Under the pieces are notes generated by a model that worked only from the letters and a program-made list of their open reading frames with translations, was not told the origin of the DNA and searched no databases. This document shows, in pieces, positions 1 to 6,828 of a stretch of 9,044 nt of DNA. Position 1 is the first letter of the stretch, and the number at the start of each line of letters is the position of its first letter. Source of the DNA: Clostridia bacterium (GTDB lineage Bacteria > Bacillota > Clostridia > Christensenellales > CAG-1252); assembly GCA_009928745.1 (NCBI GenBank), contig SACC01000042.1, positions 1 through 9,044 on the forward strand, given 5' to 3'. The position numbers and the translations under genes are program-made.

Positions 1-1
1 T

Positions 2-424
2 GAAAAAAAGATATTTTGGCAAAAAATCGATCATAGTATGGTATCGCTGATAGTTGCAGGCACAGCCGTACCTGCGCTGCTAGTTTTGTCCAAGGGCGCC
101 GTTGCAATAACTATGCTTGCCTTAGTTGCAACAGCAACAGTTATCAATATTGCGCTCAATATGATAAGCGTAAAGAAATATAAGCGCTATTCGCAGATTC
201 TGTATCTTGCGGCGGTAATTTTCATTGTTATTGGCATGAGTTTTGGCGCGAAGGATTTGAGCAGAGAGTTTTGGGCGCTTTTTATTGCGGGGTTTGGGGT
301 AATTATTGCAGGCAGCGTATTTTATATGCAAAAAAGCAAAAAATACACTCACGTAATATGGCATATTGCAGATATTACAACAAGCGTGCTGCATTTTCTC
401 GCATTTTATCTTTTCGTATTGTAA
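2..424 (+). CDS. Hemolysin III / PAQR family membrane protein, 3' part (5' end outside window)
   Basis: The frame is open from the first bases and ends at TAA 422-424, giving about 140 residues of a family usually near 200-220, so the N-terminal part lies upstream. The first in-frame ATG (position 38) is probably internal, because the residues before it include a Lys-Ile-Asp-His-Ser stretch typical of the conserved Asp-His region of hemolysin III/YqfA/TrhA proteins. Several hydrophobic membrane segments follow. Near the C-terminus are the two His of an HxxxH motif (codons at 350 and 362) and a further His (392) before the last helix, which match the metal-site histidines of PAQR-fold proteins. 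Family members are integral membrane proteins implicated in membrane homeostasis; haemolysis by this one is not implied. It ends before a promoter region and is probably unrelated to the sugar operon. Family call fairly sure, function unknown. Confidence 0.72.
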   Translation, partial: EKKIFWQKIDHSMVSLIVAGTAVPALLVLSKGAVAITMLALVATATVINIALNMISVKKYKRYSQILYLAAVIFIVIGMSFGAKDLSREFWALFIAGFGVIIAGSVFYMQKSKKYTHVIWHIADITTSVLHFLAFYLFVL

Positions 425-453
425 GCAAACAACAACAAAAGCGTTGTTTTTGC
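425..453 (+). terminator. Weak terminator-like hairpin after the hemolysin III gene
   Basis: Directly after the stop codon, 425-436 can pair with 443-453 (GCAAA, one bulged C, AACAAC; loop of six; GTTGTTTTTGC). The stem has about 11 pairs, mostly A-T. The T-run lies inside the 3' arm rather than after it, so this is not a classic intrinsic terminator. The short inner hairpin AACAAC/GTTGTT followed by TTT could act as a weak one. Position fits, strength doubtful. Confidence 0.3.
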
Positions 454-516
454 CGCCGCTATAGATAGCAAATTATTCAAAAATTTCTTTTTTTCACACC
501 TATAAAAAAATGGGTA

Positions 517-545
517 TTGACAGTATACCTATGGTATGTTACAAT
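517..545 (+). promoter_or_regulatory. Strong sigma-A (sigma-70) type promoter of the sugar operon
   Basis: A perfect -35 hexamer TTGACA (517-522) is followed by a 17-bp spacer and the -10 hexamer TACAAT (540-545), one mismatch from consensus. The predicted transcription start is near 552, leaving a 5' leader of roughly 115-120 nt before the ATG at 670. It is the only good promoter seen in the gap between the hemolysin III gene and the operon. A promoter this close to consensus would be expected to need tight repression, and palindromes lie in the spacer and just after the -10. Confidence 0.75.
525..537. promoter_or_regulatory. Candidate operator 1: palindrome inside the promoter spacer
   Basis: ATACC-TAT-GGTAT is a perfect inverted repeat with 5-bp arms and a 3-bp centre, sitting between the -35 and -10 hexamers. 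A repressor bound here would block RNA polymerase. Placement is suggestive, but the arms are short and the binding protein is not shown by the sequence. Confidence 0.4.
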
Positions 546-566
546 TAATTAATAGAGTTAATTAAT
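545..566. promoter_or_regulatory. Candidate operator 2: paired TTAATTAAT repeats over the transcription start
   Basis: TTAATTAAT occurs at 545-553 and again at 558-566, separated by AGAG. Because TTAATTAA is itself palindromic, the pair is both a direct and an inverted repeat. It begins at the last base of the -10 and covers the predicted start site, a usual place for a repressor site. ROK repressors such as XylR bind AT-rich inverted repeats, so the ROK protein encoded at 2250 is the natural candidate. AT-rich repeats also arise by chance, hence moderate confidence. Confidence 0.42.
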
Positions 567-669
567 ACGATTTTCATTTTAATTACTCGGGCTATTATGC
601 GATTGATTTACTAATAATAATATTCCATTCAATAAAAATAATTAACAACAACATTAAGAGAGGTAAAAT

Positions 670-1146
670 ATGAAAATTGCAATAGGTTCAGACAAATCCG
701 GTTATGTATTGAAAGAATTTTTGCTGGCTAGCTTTATGAATACCGAGATTGAATTCGTGGATTTAGGCACGACCGATATCAGCGCGCCATCTCCATATTT
801 TGAAGTTGCGTCGCGCATTGCGCCGTTAGTTAAGAACGGTACCTACGAAAAGGCAATATTGATATGCGGCACGGGAATGGGGATGAGCATAGTTGCCAAC
901 AAGCACAAGGGTATATACGCCGCGGCTGTTGAGAGCGTATACGGCGCGAAAATGTGCAGAGCGATAAATAATGCAAATATACTCTGTATGGGAGGCTGGG
1001 TTATCGGTCCAGAGATGGGGCTTGCGATGGCAAAAGCCTTTCTTAATACCGAATTTTTGCAGGACCTGGAAGATTGGAGAAAGAGCTTTTTGACTAACGC
1101 AGAAAGAAGAGTAAAGGAAATAGAGGATAAAATATATGGCAAATAA
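670..1146 (+). CDS. RpiB/LacAB-family sugar isomerase with altered active site; candidate 4-deoxy-4-sulfoerythrose-type isomerase
   Basis: A 158-residue protein with the RpiB fold signature: N-terminal GSD (6-8) and ICGTGMG around Cys66, the residue matching the catalytic Cys66 of E. coli RpiB. Start supported by AGAGAGG (657-663), six bases upstream. Against E. coli RpiB recalled from memory, His99 (ring-opening base) is Ile99, Arg110 is Trp110, His10 is Lys9, and of the C-terminal Arg133/Arg137 pair only Arg137 (here Arg147) appears kept, Asn143 replacing the other. The C-terminus carries about ten extra residues. Cysteine chemistry is thus kept while ring opening and phosphate binding are changed, which argues against ribose-5-phosphate. 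RpiB relatives serve as sulfoerythrose/sulfoerythrulose isomerases in the sulfo-transketolase pathway; with the sulfonate on C4 that sugar cannot close a furanose ring. First gene of the operon; overlaps the next gene by 11 bases. Confidence 0.8.
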   Translation: MKIAIGSDKSGYVLKEFLLASFMNTEIEFVDLGTTDISAPSPYFEVASRIAPLVKNGTYEKAILICGTGMGMSIVANKHKGIYAAAVESVYGAKMCRAINNANILCMGGWVIGPEMGLAMAKAFLNTEFLQDLEDWRKSFLTNAERRVKEIEDKIYGK

Positions 1147-2257
1147 TTATTTCTATCAGCCTGTGAAAGTGTATTGCGGAGAAGGTAAGCTCAATGAGCT
1201 TAGCGCAATATGCTTAGAACACGGTTATAAGCGCGGTTTGTTGATTATTGACAAGCTGTTTGTCAATAACGGCTTTGCCGATCTGCTAATCCAAAAATGT
1301 CCGTTGCTGGTTGGAGTTTTTAGCGATATTACGCCTAATCCGAGACTTTCTGAGGTGATGCAGGCAGCTAATCTGCTAAATGCGCTGCAAGCTGATTTTG
1401 CCGTGGCAATCGGAGGCGGCAGCGCGCTTGATCTTGCAAAATTCGCCTGTTCTATGGCTAGCGCCGAATATGACATACGTGATTATTTTTATAAAAAAAG
1501 AACTTTTGATAAAAAGGGCGCGGCGTTAATTGCCGTCCCGACAACGGCGGGTACCGGTTCGGAGGTTACGGCAGTAGCTGTTTGTAACGATGAGATTAAC
1601 GGCGTAAAAGCGCCATTATTGCATACCAATTTTTATCCGTCGATTGCAGTAATTGATCCGATACTTACCCTTAGCGTGCCGCCGCATATTACTGCCGCAA
1701 CCGGACTTGACGCGCTTTCACACGCTCTTGAGGGATATTGGAGCGTCAACCATAATCCAATCAGCGACGCGCTGGCAACTGAAAGCGCAAGGCTTATTTT
1801 TGCTAATCTTGAAAAGGCGTATAAGTATGGTAACGATATTGAAGCAAGAAGCAATATGTCGCTTGCTGCGCTGCTTGCAGGTATGGCGTTCGCTACCCCG
1901 AAAACGGCGGGAGTGCACGCTTGTTCGTATCCTTTATCCGAAAATTACGGGCTATCGCACGGCGAGGCTTGCGCGTTTACGCTTGACAGTTTTATCAGGC
2001 TTAACGCAACGGCAGAGGAAGGCAGAGTCAACCGTCTTGCAACGACGCTCGGGTTTGCTGACGCGGACGCTATGGCTGACGAAGTGTTGAGATTAAAACG
2101 GGTAACCCGTATGCGCTGTTCGCTTAAAGCCTTCGGGATTGAGGACATTATGGGACTGGCTGCGGCAAGCGCGGCGCATCCGTTAATGAACAACAACCCG
2201 AGAAAGCTGACTGTAGACGAACTAATTGCAATGTATAAGGATATCGGCAATGGCTAA
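1136..2257 (+). CDS. Iron-containing (group III) alcohol dehydrogenase; candidate sulfolactaldehyde reductase
   Basis: A 373-residue, full-length member of the iron-dependent alcohol dehydrogenase family, cytosolic and NAD(P)H-linked. The N-terminal nucleotide-binding half has GGGS at 93-96 and PTTAGTGSE at 135-143. The C-terminal helical half carries the four metal ligands of the FucO type: Asp192 and His196 (DALSH), His261, and His275 (LSHGE), with the correct 14-residue spacing between the last two. The ATG lies within the end of the isomerase gene, preceded by AGAGGA at 1122-1127, which implies translational coupling. Family is certain, substrate is not. In an anaerobe using a sulfo-sugar it could reduce 3-sulfolactaldehyde to 2,3-dihydroxypropane-1-sulfonate and recycle NADH. 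A lactaldehyde or other short aldehyde reductase is the alternative. Stop overlaps the ROK gene start by eight bases. Confidence 0.85.
   Translation: MANNYFYQPVKVYCGEGKLNELSAICLEHGYKRGLLIIDKLFVNNGFADLLIQKCPLLVGVFSDITPNPRLSEVMQAANLLNALQADFAVAIGGGSALDLAKFACSMASAEYDIRDYFYKKRTFDKKGAALIAVPTTAGTGSEVTAVAVCNDEINGVKAPLLHTNFYPSIAVIDPILTLSVPPHITAATGLDALSHALEGYWSVNHNPISDALATESARLIFANLEKAYKYGNDIEARSNMSLAALLAGMAFATPKTAGVHACSYPLSENYGLSHGEACAFTLDSFIRLNATAEEGRVNRLATTLGFADADAMADEVLRLKRVTRMRCSLKAFGIEDIMGLAAASAAHPLMNNNPRKLTVDELIAMYKDIGNG
2237..2241 (+). promoter_or_regulatory. Ribosome binding site that fixes the ROK gene start
   Basis: AAGGA lies eight bases before the ATG at 2250. The in-frame TTG at 2226 would sit upstream of this site and add eight residues that do not look like a ROK N-terminus, so 2250 is preferred. 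Confidence 0.5.
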
Positions 2258-3374
2258 AGAACGGGGCGGCAACAATAAAAGCCTCAAGCAAGGCAACAAG
2301 ACCTCTATATTGCGCAAGTTGTTCAGTGACGGCGCAATGTCGCGTATCGCGCTTGCCAAAGAGCTTAAGCTGACTGGCGCGTCGATATCGTTATTAACCA
2401 AAGAGCTTTTTGACGAGGGTTTACTCGAGGAAAGCGGCGAAAGACTTCAACGCAATACTTCAGGTAGAAAAGAAGTAATTATAGATATCGCTTACGACAG
2501 CTTTATCGCTTACAATATCAATATTGAAAGCGATAAAATACATTTTGCCGTCTGCACCCCGCAAAGAGTAGTGAAGGAGGATATCCGCCCTACGTCAGAG
2601 CTTATCGAGAGCAGCGATAAAGAAGGATACCTGATAGATCGTATCGAAAGATTAAATACAGGCGCGCAAGTTATTGGAATAGGCATAGGGATAAGCGGCT
2701 TCGTGGATAAGTCAGGCGTATTGTTTAATACGTACGGCATATTCGAAAAGAATTATAATCTAAAAGAGCAATTAGAAAAGCGTACCGCGCTTCCGGTATA
2801 CATATCCAATAACGTGAGAGCGCAGGCAAAGGCAATAATTGATAACGGTAACAAGGACTTTATGTACATAAAACATGGTCCGGGGCTGGGCGCGGCGATA
2901 ATCAACGGCGGACATATTTTGACGGGCGCTGATAATCTTGCCGGAGAAATCGGTCATACCGTAGTAGAACAGGAAGGCGAACTTTGCCGTTGCGGCAAAA
3001 GGGGCTGCTTGGAGTTATATTTGTCCGAAAAGCGTATGCTTAATAATTATACTCAAAAACTGGGCGGTTTTATGGGGGATATAAAGGATTTTTATGCGCA
3101 GTACGGCGTCGAAAATATCGCCACAGAGATTATCAACGATAGTATAACGAGACTGGTTAACAGCATCGGTAACGCCATTGCATTAATTAATCCGTCTTCG
3201 ATAATTGTTGCGGGCGGATTGTTCGATAATATAAAGCTATTCGAAGCGGTAGACAAAAAATTGAAGAATTTATCAATCAACATAAGTTTTAGACATTTGA
3301 CGGGAAAGTACAATATTAAAAGTATTGCAGGCGCAAGGCTTGTTTTTGAAAATATCTTATTCAATCAGGACTAA
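2250..3374 (+). CDS. ROK-family transcriptional repressor with sugar-binding domain
   Basis: 374 residues from the ATG at 2250. Residues ~14-65 form a winged helix-turn-helix (ILRKLF, then SRIALAKELKLTGASIS, then a KELFDEGLLEE wing), so this is a DNA-binding ROK protein of the XylR/NagC type rather than a sugar kinase. The C-terminal ROK domain has IGIGISGFVD (142-153), the GEIGH histidine (His236) and the zinc motif CRCGKRGC (Cys246, Cys248, Cys253). The region where kinases have their ATP-binding DxGxT lacks it, and the residue matching the catalytic Asp is Asn188 in an Asn-Asn pair, so phosphorylation is unlikely. It most probably senses the imported sugar or an intermediate and represses the promoter at 517-545, where AT-rich palindromes lie. 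Being inside the operon, it would regulate its own synthesis. Effector unknown. Confidence 0.86.
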   Translation: MAKERGGNNKSLKQGNKTSILRKLFSDGAMSRIALAKELKLTGASISLLTKELFDEGLLEESGERLQRNTSGRKEVIIDIAYDSFIAYNINIESDKIHFAVCTPQRVVKEDIRPTSELIESSDKEGYLIDRIERLNTGAQVIGIGIGISGFVDKSGVLFNTYGIFEKNYNLKEQLEKRTALPVYISNNVRAQAKAIIDNGNKDFMYIKHGPGLGAAIINGGHILTGADNLAGEIGHTVVEQEGELCRCGKRGCLELYLSEKRMLNNYTQKLGGFMGDIKDFYAQYGVENIATEIINDSITRLVNSIGNAIALINPSSIIVAGGLFDNIKLFEAVDKKLKNLSINISFRHLTGKYNIKSIAGARLVFENILFNQD

Positions 3375-3385
3375 AGGAGGCACTT

Positions 3386-4852
3386 ATGGCAAGCAAAATG
3401 AAAGAAGGATATGAAGTATCCAAACGCGAAAAGCTGATTTTCGCATCTGCTGATATCTACGGCGGCGGCGGCGGAGCGCTTATCGGGGCAATCTATTTTT
3501 GCTATCTTGTCGCGATGGGCGTCGGTACCGTCTGGGCGGGCGCAATTATTGCCGTAGCAAGAATTTGGGACGCGGTAACCGATCCTTTGATGGGTGTAAT
3601 CGGAGATAATACCCGTTCTAAGTACGGCAGAAGAAGACCGTACATATTATTCGGCGGCATGGTAATAATTATTTCCTTCGCATTAGTATTCTTGCCTTTG
3701 GGTTCTTTGGGTTCAAAAGGTATAAAAATAGCCATTTATCTGCTTGCTTATATCTTCTATAATACCGTATCAACAATAGTTAACGTAAGTTATTCCAGCT
3801 TTTCTACCGAGCTGTCAAGGAATCCGCGTGAGACGACGCAGATTAACGCAATGAGACTGTTATTCTCTATGGTGTCAAGCGGTATAGCAGTAGTTGGCGG
3901 TACATTTTTACTTGATAAATTTTTTACAGGCGCGCTCTCGGTCAATGCAATATACTTTATTGTTGTTTTCGGATTCGGCGCGCTTTATACGATACCTTTG
4001 ATTCTAACAGGATTCTTTACCAAAGAAAGAGTGGTTTTGCCCGAAACAAAATCAACATTTACCATTAAAACTTTTTTGAAGCCCTTCACGGTAAAATCTT
4101 TCATATTCCTGCTTGTCAGCTATCTGACGGCATACGCTTGTATGGATTTGTTATCTACTAACATTGTCTATTTTGCTAATTATGCTTTAAGCGGCATAGC
4201 CGGAGGCGCAGTAATACTTGCGGTAATTATGGTATTTACTGCGTTGACACTACCCGTCTATTACATTTTGATGTCCAAAGGCTTCTCGAAGCCCAAATTG
4301 TTCGTAAGCGGTATTCCGTTATATATTGTCGGCATAATTTTACTAACGATGTTGCCTATAAAAAGTCTGCCCGTGCTAATTGTTGTATGTATTATTATAG
4401 GACTTGGAATGGGAGGCAGTCAGATGCTGCCCTGGATAATATTCCCAGATGTAGTGGACGTTGCGGAGCTGAAGTTCGGCAACCGTCCGACAGGAAGTTT
4501 TAGCGGCGTTATGACCTTCATTAAGAAATGCAGCTCCGCGCTCGCAATATTTTTGTCGGGCATAGTGCTTAAGGCAGTAGGCTTTAACGAACCGATTGCC
4601 AATGAAGTTACAGGACGAATCAATTATCAAGATTTCCCACAGACCGAAACGGCGGTATGGGGCATACGGCTGCTGATTTTGATTGCGGTAATTATCTTTA
4701 TGTCCGTATCATTTATATCTATGTCGCGCCTAAAAATTACCAGACCGTTAACCGAAAAGGTGAGAGAATTGATAGATAAGAGAAACCGCGGCGAGGAGTA
4801 CAGCGAGGAAGACAAGCAAGCATACGCAAATATTGAAAAGACATTATTTTAA
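3386..4852 (+). CDS. GPH (MelB-type) sugar:cation symporter, MFS fold
   Basis: 488 residues with about twelve hydrophobic membrane segments and a hydrophilic C-terminal tail (~455-488). The GPH hallmark is clear: WDAVTDP (61-67) followed by Asp74, Arg77 and GRRRPY (81-86). Asp62 and Asp66 match the cation-site Asp55 and Asp59 of E. coli MelB. A Gly26-Gly30 run lies at the start of helix 1. Start set by a strong AAAGGAGG (3373-3380) five bases upstream, 11 bases after the ROK stop. GPH members import melibiose, glucuronides, xylosides and, for YihO, sulfoquinovose or its glyceryl glycoside, using Na+ or H+. With a GH31 glycosidase in the operon and no signal peptide visible on it, import of an intact glycoside for cytosolic cleavage is the simplest role. 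Exact substrate cannot be read from sequence. Confidence 0.88.
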   Translation: MASKMKEGYEVSKREKLIFASADIYGGGGGALIGAIYFCYLVAMGVGTVWAGAIIAVARIWDAVTDPLMGVIGDNTRSKYGRRRPYILFGGMVIIISFALVFLPLGSLGSKGIKIAIYLLAYIFYNTVSTIVNVSYSSFSTELSRNPRETTQINAMRLLFSMVSSGIAVVGGTFLLDKFFTGALSVNAIYFIVVFGFGALYTIPLILTGFFTKERVVLPETKSTFTIKTFLKPFTVKSFIFLLVSYLTAYACMDLLSTNIVYFANYALSGIAGGAVILAVIMVFTALTLPVYYILMSKGFSKPKLFVSGIPLYIVGIILLTMLPIKSLPVLIVVCIIIGLGMGGSQMLPWIIFPDVVDVAELKFGNRPTGSFSGVMTFIKKCSSALAIFLSGIVLKAVGFNEPIANEVTGRINYQDFPQTETAVWGIRLLILIAVIIFMSVSFISMSRLKITRPLTEKVRELIDKRNRGEEYSEEDKQAYANIEKTLF

Positions 4853-4864
4853 TCGGAGGAATAT

Positions 4865-6178
4865 ATGAAAAAGCAAGTAAGATTAGGTGTAGTTTGCTTG
4901 GCAAGAGAGACATTTGATTACAAAGCAGCAGAAGAACTGTATAAAGGTCTACTGGAAGACCTCAGCCGTCTTGAGGCGGTGACACTCTGCGCGGTGACCG
5001 AACTGGTAATTAGCGTAGAAGATGCTGAGAAGGCGGCAAAAACACTTTATATGCAGGCTGTTGACGGTATCGCGGTTATTAGCGGCACTTTCCATCTTGG
5101 TCACCTTGGGCTTGAGATAAAAAAGATTGTAGATAAACCGTTATTGCTGTGGGGGCTTAACGAGCTGCCCTATAACGGCGGCAAAATCAGATTGAATTCG
5201 GTATGCGGCGTTAATCTCAACGCCTCCAACCTCACAAAAAGCGGCTATACCGATTTTGTATACACAATAGGCGACAAAATTGACACTGAATGGCTGGACG
5301 CAATAAGAATGCGCGCCGCGCTCAAAGAGAGCAAAATAGGTATTCTGGGCTACCGCGCGCACGGTTTCTTTAATGTGGGCGTAGACGAACTTGCCCTATA
5401 TAAGCAATTCGGCTGTCTTGTTGACCATTATGAATTGGGAGACTTGTTTAACGAGCCTGTTGACGAAGTCTGGGCTGCGAAATACGAAAAGAAACTTTTA
5501 AGCGTATTCAATACAAAAGCGGTAAGTGATGATAAGGTCAAAAAAGTTGCCGAGCTTGCCGCAAAGCTAAAGAGTTTTGTAGAAACAAAGCGGCTTAAAG
5601 CGCTTGCGATAAGATGTTGGCCTGAGTTCGCGGCGCTATACAATATAGCGCCCTGCGCTGCAATGTCGCTACTTCAGAGCGAAGATTATATACTTGCTTG
5701 CGAAGGCGATATTGACTGCGCTATAACGATGATATGTCATCAGGCAGCAGGCGCTGAGACCCCCTTTATGGCGGATCTTTCACAGGTTAATCTCGACAAT
5801 AATTTTGCGCTGATGTGGCATTGCGGAGTCGCTCCGTGTAATCTTTGCGATGGAATCTGCGAGCCAACGCTGGATACCTATTTTGCCGGAGGCAAGGGAG
5901 TTACTGCCGGATTCGTTATGAAACCGGGCGTTGTTACCATTGCAAGGCTGGATAGTATTAACGGCAAATACAGACTGTTTCAGGAGAAAGGCAAGGCGCA
6001 GAATATGGAAAAACAACTTACGGGTACGTACGCAAAGGTTGTATTCGACAAGAGTATGAAAGAAGTGCTTGACCGTGTAGTATACAGCGGAGTAGCGCAT
6101 CACGTTTCTATGGTTTACGGTGATTATACGGGCGCTATGAAAAAGTTCGTTAAGCTGTTGAAAATAGAGGAAGTATGA
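4865..6178 (+). CDS. L-fucose/L-arabinose isomerase-like protein; candidate aldose-ketose isomerase
   Basis: 437 residues, cytosolic, resembling the short L-fucose/L-arabinose-isomerase-like family, smaller than FucI (~590) or AraA (~500). Features: GTFHLGH (74-80), KPLLLWGLNE (91-100), a second alpha/beta domain with KIGILGYRAHG (157-167), RCWPEF (250-255), CEGDID (279-284), MWHCGVAP (317-324) and HHVSMVYGDY (412-421). Glu254, Asp282 and one of His412/His413 are the likely Mn2+ ligands by analogy with the Glu, Asp, His set of FucI; the exact mapping is inferred. Start preceded by GGAGGA (4855-4860). It would convert the released aldose to its ketose, for instance sulfoquinovose to 6-deoxy-6-sulfofructose. 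Its stop shares ATGA with the next gene, so the two are probably made in a fixed ratio. Family likely, substrate inferred. Confidence 0.72.
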   Translation: MKKQVRLGVVCLARETFDYKAAEELYKGLLEDLSRLEAVTLCAVTELVISVEDAEKAAKTLYMQAVDGIAVISGTFHLGHLGLEIKKIVDKPLLLWGLNELPYNGGKIRLNSVCGVNLNASNLTKSGYTDFVYTIGDKIDTEWLDAIRMRAALKESKIGILGYRAHGFFNVGVDELALYKQFGCLVDHYELGDLFNEPVDEVWAAKYEKKLLSVFNTKAVSDDKVKKVAELAAKLKSFVETKRLKALAIRCWPEFAALYNIAPCAAMSLLQSEDYILACEGDIDCAITMICHQAAGAETPFMADLSQVNLDNNFALMWHCGVAPCNLCDGICEPTLDTYFAGGKGVTAGFVMKPGVVTIARLDSINGKYRLFQEKGKAQNMEKQLTGTYAKVVFDKSMKEVLDRVVYSGVAHHVSMVYGDYTGAMKKFVKLLKIEEV

Positions 6179-6828
6179 TAACAGACTGTTTTTTTAAGCA
6201 AAATAATCCTTTATATTCCGTTAATGACAGCGCCTTTAACGAGTACGGAAGGGTGTATGAGTTCGCATCTCTTGAAGCGACAGTATACCTTAACCAGGTT
6301 GCGCGCTTACCTGCGGAGGGCAATACTTATATTGCGGATAACGAAGGGCTAAGGCAGTTACCGCTTATAAAAACCATCCAAAGAGAGGTTTTTGGCGAGC
6401 TGCCCGTTCAGGCGGGCTGGTGTTGCGGCAACTATTACAAAATGAACGGTGTGGAGTGGCACAAATCTTCTGAAGTAATAATTGCAGCGACGGATATGGT
6501 CTTGCTGTTAGGTCATTACGAAGACATAACAGACGATCGTTACGACAGCGCAAAGGCAATAGGATTTTACTTAAAAAAGGGTGACATTATAGAATTATAT
6601 CCAATGGTGCTTCATTTTGCGCCTCTTAAGACGGAGTCATCTTTTAATGCGGGAATAATACTGCCGACGGGTACCAATCTACCGCTTGACGAGGGTATAT
6701 CGGGGACGTTGAGAGCGAAAAACAAGTGGCTGCTTGTGCATCCGGAAAACATCAATGCAATAAAAAATGGCGGTAAAGTAGGTATCGACGGGGAAAACAT
6801 AACTTTATGCAAGTATGAAAAAAATTAG
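6175..6828 (+). CDS. DUF4867-like cupin-fold protein; possible sugar isomerase or partner of the FucI-like protein
   Basis: 217 residues, no signal peptide or membrane segment. It resembles the DUF4867 family: VEWHKSSEV (93-101), then ATDMVLLLGH (105-114), and a later KKGDIIELYPMVLHFAP (134-150). His96, Glu100 and His147 have the order of a cupin metal site (HxxxE followed by a later His), with Glu140 and His114 nearby, so a divalent-metal enzyme acting on a sugar is plausible. Start codon overlaps the previous stop (ATGA, 6175-6178), a classic coupling arrangement suggesting shared step or complex. Proteins of this kind are found with sugar isomerases and RpiB homologues in Firmicute operons. 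It could itself be the aldose-ketose isomerase, or a mutarotase-like helper. No function can be read with certainty. Confidence 0.68.
   Translation: MITDCFFKQNNPLYSVNDSAFNEYGRVYEFASLEATVYLNQVARLPAEGNTYIADNEGLRQLPLIKTIQREVFGELPVQAGWCCGNYYKMNGVEWHKSSEVIIAATDMVLLLGHYEDITDDRYDSAKAIGFYLKKGDIIELYPMVLHFAPLKTESSFNAGIILPTGTNLPLDEGISGTLRAKNKWLLVHPENINAIKNGGKVGIDGENITLCKYEKN

Noticed and set aside
38..424. ATG at 38 as the start of a complete 128-residue protein
   Set aside because: The frame is open upstream to the window edge and the residues before the ATG fit the conserved Asp-His region of hemolysin III proteins, so the gene is a 3' fragment.
430..440. AAC repeats here and near 645-652 as a CRISPR or tandem-repeat element
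   Set aside because: Only two to three copies of a trinucleotide in AT-rich DNA, with no spacer structure and no cas genes.
552..669. Possible riboswitch or structured leader in the ~118-nt 5' leader
   Set aside because: The stretch is AT-rich with no strong stem or recognised riboswitch core; only the operator-like repeats at its start stand out.
1653..2090. 145-residue + strand open frame inside the dehydrogenase gene
   Set aside because: It is out of frame with a clear full-length iron-dependent dehydrogenase, arginine-rich and without homology signals.
2226..2249. TTG at 2226 as the ROK gene start
   Set aside because: It would place the start before the AAGGA at 2237-2241 and add eight residues with no family support; ATG 2250 fits better.
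2250..3374. ROK protein as a sugar kinase
   Set aside because: It has an N-terminal winged helix-turn-helix, no DxGxT ATP motif and Asn in place of the catalytic Asp.
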